DNA of 64,000 nt, taken from assembly GCF_002127325.2 (NCBI RefSeq), contig NC_035435.2, positions 115,431,671 through 115,495,670 of the forward strand. The letters are read 5' to 3'. A program made the translations under genes and the position numbers. The notes under the pieces were generated by a model that was given only the letters and a program-made list of their open reading frames with translations, had not been told where the DNA came from and ran no database searches. The stretch is from Helianthus annuus (lineage: Eukaryota; Streptophyta; Magnoliopsida; Asterales; Asteraceae). Position 1 is the first letter of the stretch. Each line of letters begins with the position of its first letter. Shown one piece after another: positions 50,161 through 59,770 of the stretch.

Positions 50161-50667
50161 GTTGTCTTATTATAGAAGTACTAGTAGTGAAACCCGTGTG
50201 CAAACACGGGTGCTTTTTAGAAAATTTACACACCACATTTTATTAAACGACGAATGACTATACATTTTTAAGGTTTAACTAAAAATAGATTATAAAGAAA
50301 GAGAACATCTTTTAAATAACAAATAAATAACAATCGAGCACACATTGTTCTATATTCCATAACAACTCTCTTCCAATTTCTCTACACCATTCTCTTTGTC
50401 AGTTTATGGGCTACTTAAGATCTTGTTAAAAAACTCAATCAAGTCGATCCCAAAAATAGCTGGAGGCTAAATTAAGGCTTGTTTAACAAAGAAGCGTGAG
50501 CTTAAGCTTCACATGTTATCATTTTTTAAAAAATAAAAAGAGAACAGTAAGTCCTTAAAAATGAACCATATATCCAAAATTATAGATACAAAATATAATT
50601 AATTAATTAACTAAGAAATTTTTATAGCTTCAAAGTCCTAATACTTTGGTTCTTCTGCTGCTCCTTT

Positions 50668-50982
50668 TTAATTGTGTAAAGATTGTAAGTTCCAAGTTCT
50701 GATTCCGCCATCAACAACTCCGGTAAAAGCAGGAGAAAAATACCTATGTGGGTGTCTTCTACGGGTGCTTTTGGTGTTGATTCGTCTGTTTTTGTAATTA
50801 AACTGCTTGTACCAGGAGAGTCCGGGGAAAAACTCCATTTTGAGAAGCGAAAATCCTAGGCGGGATAGCTGTGGGCCGCGGTTCTGGGGTGAGCTGGCAG
50901 CCAAGTAACTATGTAGCATCTGTATTATTTGAGTGAAATTTGACCGAGCGTTTGGATCTTCTTTCCAACAGGATGTCACGTT
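50668..50982 (-). pseudogene. Last exon of a Raf-like Ser/Thr protein kinase (fragment)
   Basis: After an acceptor (TTATGCAG) at 50983, the exon encodes NVTSCWKEDPNARSNFTQII and a Ser/Arg-rich tail ending in a stop at 50668 (105 codons with stop). The Cys-Trp-x-x-(Asp)-Pro-x-x-Arg-x-x-Phe pattern is kinase subdomain XI of plant Raf/MAPKKK-like kinases. The rest of the catalytic domain is not found within the next 7 kb upstream. It lies about 480 bp from a Helitron 3' end, consistent with capture of a 3' exon. Confidence 0.7.
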
Positions 50983-51629
50983 CTGCATAAAAATACAAAT
51001 GCAATCAATGGTTGAGATTAAATGTATCAGGTTACAGAGATTCAAATCACAATGATCAATGTGATGGACTCATAACATTGATTCCGGTCCCTTTGTTACT
51101 TGACTGCTTTACATATTTGACCAGTACTCGAACACCTTAACTGATTTACATATGATTTTTTTCTAATAACTATGCTATCTATAGACGTTGTAAAAGGAGG
51201 AGGATGGGTAACGGGTTCTTGGCAAAACATGTAATTTTTGGGCATATGCTGAAACAACTTTTTTTCAATTTTTGTATAAGTTAATGTGTTACCAAGTTTC
51301 AGTTTTTTTTCTAAAGGTTGTCAAAATGGTCGGTCGGAAGGGTCAGGTAATAGCTCAAAAGATGTTATTTTGGTATGGTCGAAACTCGGAACACGCTGAA
51401 TCGGATAAGTTAAATCCAAAACACTTTTGTACAATAAATTGCATGTTTGTAAATAGTGTAATAATAGTAATTACCTAATGAATAAAACATAATGAACTTG
51501 TTTATTATATATTATACTGGATTTACTGATTTATTAACAACTTATATAACTTCATTATTCCATAACAAAATATGTTTAAAGGAGTAAAAAGAAAATTTGA
51601 CCAAAAAGAAAAAGTCTGTTTAAAAGAGT

Positions 51630-51950
51630 AAACCACTCTTTTAGTGGTTCAAAAGTCTGTTTGACCAAAGTCAAACCACTGTTTTAACACAACAGTGGTT
51701 TCAAACATTTGTTTTCTACATAAAACATTGTTTTAACATAACAGTGGTTTCAAACCACCGTTTTAATCCAACAGTGGTTTCAAACACTGTTTTAACCCAA
51801 AAGTGGTTTCAACACACTGCTTTAACCTAAAACAGTGGTTTTACTTTTTCTCCAAGAAACAGTGTTTTAACCCAACAGTTTTCAAACATCTGTTGACTTT
51901 GGTCAACAGATGTATCAACCACTGTTTTATTTTCTAACATCTGTTCACAA
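51630..51950. repeat. Array of AACCACTGTT/AACAGTGGTT hairpin repeats
   Basis: About eight diverged copies of an inverted word pair occur (perfect examples 51631-51649 and 51674-51700). The array ends in an 11-bp perfect hairpin CATCTGTTGAC/GTCAACAGATG (51887-51912). Spacing between copies is about 37-41 bp. It is non-coding. Confidence 0.85.
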
Positions 51951-52421
51951 CAAATATATATATGTATATATATTATATATATATAAGAAGCGTATTATGA
52001 TAACGAACTTATGATTCATCTTAATAATGAAATTAAAAAATATAACCTTCAAAATTCAGAAGTCAAAGTTATTTGAATTAGTTTTGTACCTCTTCTTCCG
52101 TAGCTCACAAGCAGCTAACGATCTACGCTAAATATAATTTGTATTAAAATAAATCAAGATAAATGCAACAAACCACATTATTTCAAGAAAAACACGTGCC
52201 TTAATCCCTTTTGGCATGCAACAATAAAGTCGACATTCTTACAACTATTAGTCAAAATAGGTCATTTCTTTGTTAGTCAAAATATCATATGGGCAGTAGA
52301 TGGACGAACATCAAGCAACGTTTTGCCCGATAACTAAATCGCATATCCAACTTCTTTCGACGAACATCAAGCATTTACAATTTACATCCAGTTATGATCA
52401 CATAAAAGAAGTATCATTAGG

Positions 52422-52423
<2 letters not shown>

Positions 52424-52466
<43 letters not shown>
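52424..52466. repeat. (TA)n microsatellite
   Basis: A pure TA run abuts the left end of the TIR element. It probably hides the target duplication. Confidence 0.95.
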
Positions 52467-52467
<1 letters not shown>

Positions 52468-52816
52468 GGGACCGCTAAAATGAAAACCACCTCCAGTTGT
52501 AAGAACTGCGTGAACCACTTTCTAGCCATTAGATCAAGATAATGAATGGATGAGATTAAAAGTATTAAAAAATAATATTAAGTATTTTTTGTCTTATTAT
52601 GTCTTTAATATTTTAATTGAAAAGGGTATTTAAGTAAAATTACTTTTTTTGTCTTTTTATATATATTATATTTAATTGCCTTTTTGTCCTATTCATTAAT
52701 TACTTTTAATTACTTTTATTTTTTAAACATAATTTCTTTATTAAAAACATTTTTAAATTCAGATTTTTTAAAAGATTTTTATACTTTTTACAATTTACGT
52801 TTTATTTGTTTTTTTT

Positions 52817-53600
52817 TGACGCGCTCGCATTTTTAACGCCGTTTTTTAACGCGCCGTTTTTTACGAGCCATTTTTCAAGCGTCGTTTTTTACGCGCCGTT
52901 TTTTTAACGCCGTTTTTTTACGAGCCGTTTTTAACGCGTCGTTTTTTTAACGCCATTTTTTACGCGCCGTTTTTTTAACGCCGTTTTTTAACGCGCCGTT
53001 TTTTAACACCGTTTTTTTCGCCCGGCTTTTTCACACGCCGTTTTTAAGCCCGGCTTTTTCACGCGTCGTTTTTCAACGCGCCGTTTATTCATTAATGTTA
53101 TTTACGTTTTACGCGCCGGTTTTTTACGTTAGTGTTTTTTACGTTTTACGCGCCGGTTTTTTACGTTAACTTTTTTTTATGTTTTACGCGCCGGTTTTTT
53201 ACGTTAACGTTTTTTTATGTTTTACGCGCTGGTTTTTTACGTTAACAGTTTTTACGTTTTTACGTTTTACGCGACGGTTTTTTACGTTTTACTAAAAAAA
53301 ATTTACGATTTACGTTTTACCTAAAACTTTTAACGTTTTACGAAAAACTTTTTTACGTTTTACGTAAAATTTTTTACGTTTTACGTTAAAAAGTTTACGG
53401 TATAACTTTTTTTTACAAAAACGTTTTAAGTTTTACGTAAAACTTTTTACGTTTTACTAAAAAAAAATTACGATTTACGTTTTACCTAAAACTTTTTACG
53501 TTTTACGAAAAACTTTTTACGTTTTCCGTTTTACGTAAAAAATTTTAAGTTTTACGTTTTACGTAAAAGTTTACGGTTTAACTTTTTTTTTATTACAAAA
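52817..53600. repeat. ACGCGCCGTTTTTT / TTTTACGTTTTACG array
   Basis: Irregular 14-30-bp units alternate T-runs with ACGCGCC or ACGTTTTACG. The first half is ACGCGCCG-rich and the second half is GTTTTACG-rich. A further TTTTACG block follows at about 53815-54000. This is not the TTTAGGG telomere repeat. Confidence 0.85.
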
Positions 53601-54245
53601 CCGTTTTTACGCAAAACCGAACGCACCCAGAAAATCGCACACTCGGTGAAGCGTCTCAGATATATTGTTATCATCATCGACGCCTAAAATAAAAATAAAA
53701 AAAACCAACAAACAAAAATCAAAAGAACGAGGGGTTGCAGGTTCAAAAACCTACCCTCCACCAACCTTGCCGCGCCAACGTCAGTTTTTTTTTTTTGCAT
53801 CATCACCGCGCCAACTTTTTACGTTTAACGTTTTTACGTTTTACGTTAAAAAGTTCACATTTTACGTTTAAAAGTTTACGTTAAACTTTTACGTTTTACA
53901 TTTTACGTACAACTTTTTATGTTTTATGCTTCACGTTTTTACGTTTTAGGTTAAAAAAGTTTACGGTTTACGTTAAAAATTTTACGGTTTAATATTTTTT
54001 TTTTACAAAAATTTTTTTACGCAAAAACGAACGCACCCAGAAATCACAAACTCGGGAGGTGTCTCAGATATATTGTTATCATCATCGACGCCTCAAAAAA
54101 AATATAAAAACCCAACAAACAAAAATAAAAAAAAAACGAGTGGAATCTTAAAAAAAACGATGTTTTGGCTCAGATTTTCCGATAATCAGAGGCTGCAAAA
54201 GTAGGGTTGCAGGTTCAAAAACCTACCCTCCACCGACCTTGCCAC
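53588..54245. repeat. Direct duplication (~180 bp) inside the TIR element
   Basis: The segments at about 53588-53785 and 54003-54250 both contain CGAACGCACCCAGAAA, GTCTCAGATATATTGTTATC, ATCATCGACGCCT and GGTTGCAGGTTCAAAAACCT. An intervening TTTTACG block separates them. Confidence 0.8.
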
Positions 54246-54499
54246 GCCATCGTCATCAAAATCTAGGTTTTTTTTCATCATCGCCACCCAGATCCAACCG
54301 ATCAAATAACCAACATCATCAAAAAATCAGTCGTAAACATCAAAATAACCAGCATTATCAAAAAATCAGTCGTAAAATCAGTCGCCACCCAGATCCAACC
54401 GATCAAATAACAACTTTTCGATCAGGCACCACGCACACCGGCAACAAGCGGGCACCTGTAAAAACAACATCGAAGCCAACCAACAGAAGCACACAAAAC

Positions 54500-54850
54500 A
54501 TCTCTAATAAAACACCCAAATACCCATTTCATAAAGAATACCCAAAAATCAAAGGAAAATCCAGCAACAAATACAACCAAACTTGTTGTACATACCCAAG
54601 ATCAAATCAAAGGAAAACCCAGCAACAATAACAACCAATTTTGTGTAATTGTAACACAACAGAAACCCACCAATCGAACCATTTCATAAAGAAAACACAA
54701 TCAAGATGAAGATACCACCAATCGAACCATTTCATAAAGAAAACCCACCCAACAAAAAAAACCCGTCAAACCCATTTCATAAAGATTACCCAGCAAAACC
54801 GTCACGTAGTAAACACATCAACCCATTTCATAAACAAAACCCAGCAAAAA
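54500..54850 (+). repeat. CCATTTCATAAAGAA minisatellite with open frames
   Basis: At least five copies of CCATTTCATAAAG(A/C)(A/T) occur within Asn/Lys/Pro-rich open frames (54239-54631, 54706-55173). The frames look compositional rather than genic: no known domain and biased codon content. A G-rich block follows (55262-55560) with a repeated GGGAGGCCGGAGATGGTGGC (about 55316 and 55357). Confidence 0.6.
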
Positions 54851-55734
54851 AAACAAACAATAAAATTCACCCATCATTCACCCAAAATTCACCCAAAATT
54901 CAACAGAATCAACAAGATTCACCCAAAATTAAAAACCCACCTTCACCCATCATTCACCTCCAATTTAAACTAGTAACGATCAATCGCAAAAGAAAAACGC
55001 CACCGACCAACCACATCCCCACCACCGTCTTCCACCACCTACCAACCACCTCCAACCACCGACCAAACACCTCCCACCATCGCCTCGCCACCGAACAAAA
55101 CGCCAACGCCACAACACCCGTCGCCCACCTCTTCCAAAACACCACCGCCAGCAGCATATTAACCATCAAATGACATCACCATAAAAGACATCCCTCAAAC
55201 TGTCATCACAAAAATCCCCAAAAAAAGCTCTAAATAAGACAGAGAGTAAACATATCTTTGGCGACGGATGCAGCGGCGAGGGTAGTTGTGGGGCGGCGGA
55301 GACGGCGGAGAGGAAGGGAGGCCGGAGATGGTGGCTGGCCGTACATTCTCTAGAAGGGAGGCCGGAGATGGTGGCTGGCGGAGGTTGATTTGGGGTTTTC
55401 AAAACGAGATCGGAAGGCGTCGGAGATCGGAGATCGGCACAGGGGCGGAGGAGGGTGGGGTGAACGGATCTTTGGGAGAGAATGAGAGGGATTTCAAATT
55501 TTGGGGAGGAGATGAATCACAAAAGTCTAAGATAGAGACTTTAAAAGAGAGAGAGGTTGAAAAAGTGGAGAGAGAGAGAGAGAGTGGTCAGACATAATAA
55601 ATGAGGAGAGATATTAGGAAATGACATTTGGTAGTAAATGACTAAACTACCCTTTTGTGTGGCTGATTCTAATTGGTTGAGAGTGGTTCTCGTGGTTCTT
55701 ACAACTGGAGGTGGTTCTTATTTTAGCGGCTTTC

Positions 55735-55750
55735 TCTCTCTCTCTCTCTC

Positions 55751-55815
<65 letters not shown>

Positions 55816-56390
55816 GGGGAAGGTTCATTTGAGAAGAAATTTAATGTTGAGAAGAAAAAGAATAAAGGGCATATTAGTAAAATACTATGTCATTTATAAC
55901 ACATATCATTACTTTTTCTCTCTTTAATTAATTAGTCAACTAATCATTAATTATTTTACATATAATCTACAAAAACCTACACATATCAAACTTTTTCTAC
56001 ATATACCCTACACATTATAGAATTTTATCCTCCACAACCAAAAATTATCCTACACACCTCGAAATATACCCTACACAACTCGTAATTTATGCTACACAAT
56101 TAGTAATTTATTCTACACTTTAAATTAATTTTTTTTAATTTGTAATAAGTATGTATTTTGAAAAGGAGTTACAAATTTAGTTTAGTTAGTTATTAAAGGG
56201 GAAGAATACAAATTAATGAATTTTGTAAGTTTACCAAATACCTTTATATTAAAATTGAATGCAAATATTAAATGAAGTAAAATAAAACATTTTTATGGTT
56301 TTGAAACTTTCTTCTTTTTTCTTCTTACAAAAAAATTCTTCTCATTTGAACCTTCCACTATATATATATATATATATATTATTATATATA
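55735..56390. other. Simple repeats flanking an AT-rich insertion
   Basis: (TC)n at 55733-55750 and (AT)n at 55755-55810 lie on the left; (AT)n at 56360-56392 lies on the right. GAAGGTTCATTTGAGAAGAA (about 55820) and its inverse near 56330-56355 (TTCTTCTCATTTGAACCTTC) bound about 540 bp, which suggests a small TIR element. No gene was seen. Confidence 0.55.
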
Positions 56391-57389
56391 TATACCAACT
56401 AATAAACCAGGTTAAGGCTGCCAAGTGCTAACTACCACACCCACCCACACACACAAACACACACAGAGTTATTCATTATTTAAACCTAATTACACATAAT
56501 GATGCCTAGGTTTTATAGCTAAATCATCGAGAGAAGAACAGTAATAACTGAGGCATTTGACCAAATATAGCTGAATTAGTTAAAAACGCATGATGTAACA
56601 GTTAACTCGATCTGTATGTGCTCCAACAGTCTTAATTATAGTATTTGATTATTAATTTATAAAAGAAGATCTAAGATCACATGAACAGATTAGAGAGGAT
56701 ACAAGGGAACTTACAATTAAAAGAGCGCATGACAGCTGCAGACTCATGAGAGAGAGATGAATGATCGATCGATCGGTTGCAAATTATATGTGAGTTTGTT
56801 TGTAGTTAGAAATAATATTTATGGGTAAAGAAATGTCTTTGAGATGTCCGGCCAGTCTCATCAGTTTTTTCAGCCACCTCACTGTCTTTGCTATGTTCTT
56901 GCTAATGTGCGCCTCTCTGTCTTAAAAGAACAATAACCTAATCTAAGTTCGCTTAAACATTTATTATATCAACAATCATCCATAATGATATACTTTGAGA
57001 GTTTGAGTCTTTCTCTTGCTTAGTGGCTTTTACAATGTATGTTTCACAAGGATTCTCCTTGTTATCACATAGGTATGGCATCATTTGAAGATTAAAAGAG
57101 TACAAAATATTAATCAAAGAGAAAGAAATGTATTTAAACTTTAAGGAAGCAAATAACGATTAAAAGCCTAAATCAACTAGTTTACTTGACCTAATGTCTC
57201 AAGCTATTAGTGTATGTCACATCATTAACAACTTGTTACAAATATTGCAAGGTAGCAAGAGAGGTAAACTGAACATTTAGAATGCATTACCGTCATGCTT
57301 GTCTCCAGTCAAACTCTTTAGTATCCAAATTTATAAGCATAAACATTAGAAAAACCACAAGATATAACTCAAAATAGAAAAACATACAA

Positions 57390-58560
57390 GAATTTCTTCA
57401 TGATCCTTGGTGGAATATGTGTCGACAAGTTTTCTTCTCTCCAATCTCTTGTATCTGGTAGCAAACGAATAAAACTCCATCTAATCAATACTTATATATC
57501 ACGATAATAAAAAATTAAACTCAATTTGTGCAAGACGACGGACCTTCCTTGAGGACGTGTAGACTTGATAGCTGTTTCACTGCGGTCCTTGTCCGGATTT
57601 GTTTTTTGGTCACCGTCCTCTCCAGTAGCTTTTAAGATGTTAAACAAAGAGGAAAAAAACAAAAATCATAAATTAATAAATGCCACATCACCATTTTGTG
57701 TTTAAACTATGGAACAGTTACCTTAAGTCTACCTTGTCATTTTTTAATTTCTGCTGCTTGCTGTCAAATTTTACACAAAAAAAAGATAAACGATAAAACC
57801 CACGAAAAAGATGAAAATAAGCAGCTCTTATTGATGAGAGAGACAAAAAGACTTACTACTTTCAACTTTTTAAGAATGTTATCAAACTGCTGTAGTATTA
57901 AACGCACACGCGTTTGGCTTCTCTAAACCAACACCTGCTTTGCATCAAAGTTACATTAAACACCTTTATACAGATACCACCCGCGTTTTAACACATTGCT
58001 ATTGCTATGCTTTCTATTAAACAGCAGAAGTTAAAATCAAAAGACTATAATTATTAAAATTGATACTCTATATTATCCAAATAACAAATTATTTATGCCT
58101 AACGTGAATACAACACAACCACCTTTAAACCCCCAATCGTCCACTTACGAATCCAGTAAAAAAACATTAAAAAAGCCCTAAATCATAATCTTGTAAGAAA
58201 CGTCTGAAACGATCAAAAGATTGTGACTATAAGCATAACCTTATATGAATCTGGAATAAGTTTTTGTAAGGCATGCATCTTCTCATTATCCGTTTTCTTC
58301 TCCTCTGTACTGTAAATCAATTTCAAAAACCCTAAATTACAAAGCAAATTGTAAGTGCAAAATGAAGATGGAAGCAATCAATAAATCGGAATTGTGTACC
58401 TGTCAGATCGAAATCGGTGGAAGAGGAGAAGGCTTATAGAAGTAAATCGTTGAGAGATGAGATGGTGGTTTGGATTTGAGATAAAGAAAGTGACTTTTAG
58501 AAAGAGAGAGTGAGTTTTAGAAAGAGAAAGTTGAGAGATGATAAGCTCAGAGAGATTAAA
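57390..58560 (-). pseudogene. Multi-exon gene fragment of unknown family
   Basis: On the minus strand there is a probable untranslated first exon (about 58560-58400, ending GACAG/GTACAC). Exon-like segments follow with good splice borders: 58309-58240 (MHALQKLIPDSYK), 57889-57857 (QFDNILKKLKV), 57760-57722, about 57630-57548 (TGEDGDQKTNPDKDRSETAI) and about 57455-57395 (YKRLERRKLVDTYSTKDHEE). The exons are hydrophilic and charged. Frames do not join cleanly (the 57760 exon hits a stop in the expected phase), so it is likely decayed or captured. I do not recognise the product. Confidence 0.35.
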
Positions 58561-58617
58561 AAGAACTTTTAATACGTATATGGTTTGAATTTTGAATATG
58601 GAGCCAAGATTTTGAAT

Positions 58618-58725
58618 TTTGAATATGGGCAGACCTTTGTCCTTTGTATGTGGGCAGACCTTTACCCTTTTGAATCTGGGCAGACCTTTGCTCTTTTGTA
58701 TGTGGGCAGACCTTTGAAAGTTAAA
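58618..58725. repeat. TGTGGGCAGACCTTTG repeat, four copies
   Basis: GGGCAGACCTTT occurs four times at about 26-30-bp spacing, near the proposed Helitron 5' end. Confidence 0.85.
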
Positions 58726-59438
58726 TGTGGGCCAGTGTTTTGAATTTTAAAGTCCTTTAATATTAAGCTTTATGATGTAATAATGACATAAGAAAAACAT
58801 TGTTGGATAGCCTCTCTGGCTGACACATCAGCTTTTCTCGTGTCATTGGGATTTCTCCTTTTATAGAAAGTATAGATAGGGGCTAACTAGTCAATTCGGT
58901 ATTACCGCCCTGTACAACCTAGTACTATTGGTTAAATCATTTTTGAGCCCTCCCTGATATAGTTTAAAAACCGGTTTTAAAATATCAAGTGCAACAAGCT
59001 CTAATGTGGTCATGAAACTAAGGCTATGTCGGTTACTTACAACTCATGAAGCCTGTTGTACAAACAAGAACTCTACTTGACTCTCTCCTCCTCTCTTTCA
59101 TAATCTGACTTCAGAAAAAAAGCCTAAAAACCACAACTCTTCCCGGGAAAAACCCACTCTTCAACGCCACACTAACCACTATTCAACGTCGTGCTAACCA
59201 TCGTTCGTCGCCTCGCTCACCATCGTTCGCTGCTGTCATTTACCCCCGACCAAGAAATCACACCGGTCACCATTGTTCGTTGCCACTCTCACTGCCGTTC
59301 GTAGTTGTCGTTCGCCGCCACAGTCTTTTTTCTGCTTGGTAATTGGTATGAAGTTTCTAAATACTTTTCTAATCGAGTTTTCCAGTCGATGTAAGACACG
59401 TGTCGACATACTTTTGTATCGGATCAAAAATCGGGTCG

Positions 59439-59470
59439 CCCGCCGCGAAGCGCGGGTGTGACACCCTAGT
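59439..59470 (+). mobile_element. Helitron-like 3' terminus
   Basis: A hairpin CCGCG-AAG-CGCGG (59443-59455) is followed 10 nt later by CTAG and T. This is the cleanest plus-strand Helitron end in the window. The 5' end was not assigned. The 59050-59440 interior is C-rich and carries repeated CCATCGTTCG(T/C)-type words but no convincing gene. Confidence 0.65.
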
Positions 59471-59770
59471 TTATATAATAACCATACTCATTATTTAAAA
59501 CCACTAGGTTCTTACTTATTATTTACAAATTAAATATCAGTAGCTAGCATTTTTTATAATAAGTGGATGTTTGGGATTTCTTATTTTGCACCAACTTTTA
59601 ACCTAATGACTTCTTAAAAGTTAATAAGTTAAAAGATAATGTTTGACAAATGCATAATGACTTTTAGTATCACTTTTAACTTAAGCTTGATAAAAGAGTT
59701 TTTGAAAGTAAGAAATTCTAACCTCTCCAAACCCAAAAGTCCTTTCGGGACAAATTTCCCATTAAACCCC

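Larger units (their letters stand above)
52467..55728. mobile_element. MULE-like TIR element with low-complexity cargo
   Basis: The left end (52470-52530) reads CCGCTAAAATGAAAACCACC then TCCAGTTGTAAGAAC. The right end (55665-55727) is its inverse (GTTCTTACAACTGGAGGTGG then TTCTTATTTTAGCGG). TIRs are about 60 bp and the interior is 3.2 kb. The flanks are simple repeats, so no target duplication can be read. Contents: an ACGCGCCGTTTTTT array, a direct duplication, Asn/Pro-rich open frames and a G-rich block. There is no transposase. Confidence 0.65.
50181..58876 (-). mobile_element. Candidate large Helitron carrying gene fragments
   Basis: The minus-strand 3' end shows an 8-bp hairpin (ACCCGTGT-TTGC-ACACGGGT, 50192-50211), then TTTCACTA, then CTAG and T (50184-50180). 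The nearest compatible 5' end is TCTATACTTTCTATAAAAGG, reading down from 58876 and preceded by A, a typical Helitron 5' start. The interval is 8.7 kb and holds the kinase exon, a nested TIR element and other exon-like pieces, all plausible captured or nested material. No RepHel gene is seen, so it would be non-autonomous. Pairing these two ends is inference. Confidence 0.45.

Noticed and set aside
52817..54000. Possible interstitial telomere repeats (TTTTACG)
   Set aside because: The plant telomere unit is TTTAGGG. The units here are irregular and G-poor and lie inside a TIR element.
55166..55600. Overlapping open frames in the G-rich block on both strands
   Set aside because: They arise from a duplicated G-rich segment and simple GA repeats, with no domain or splice context.
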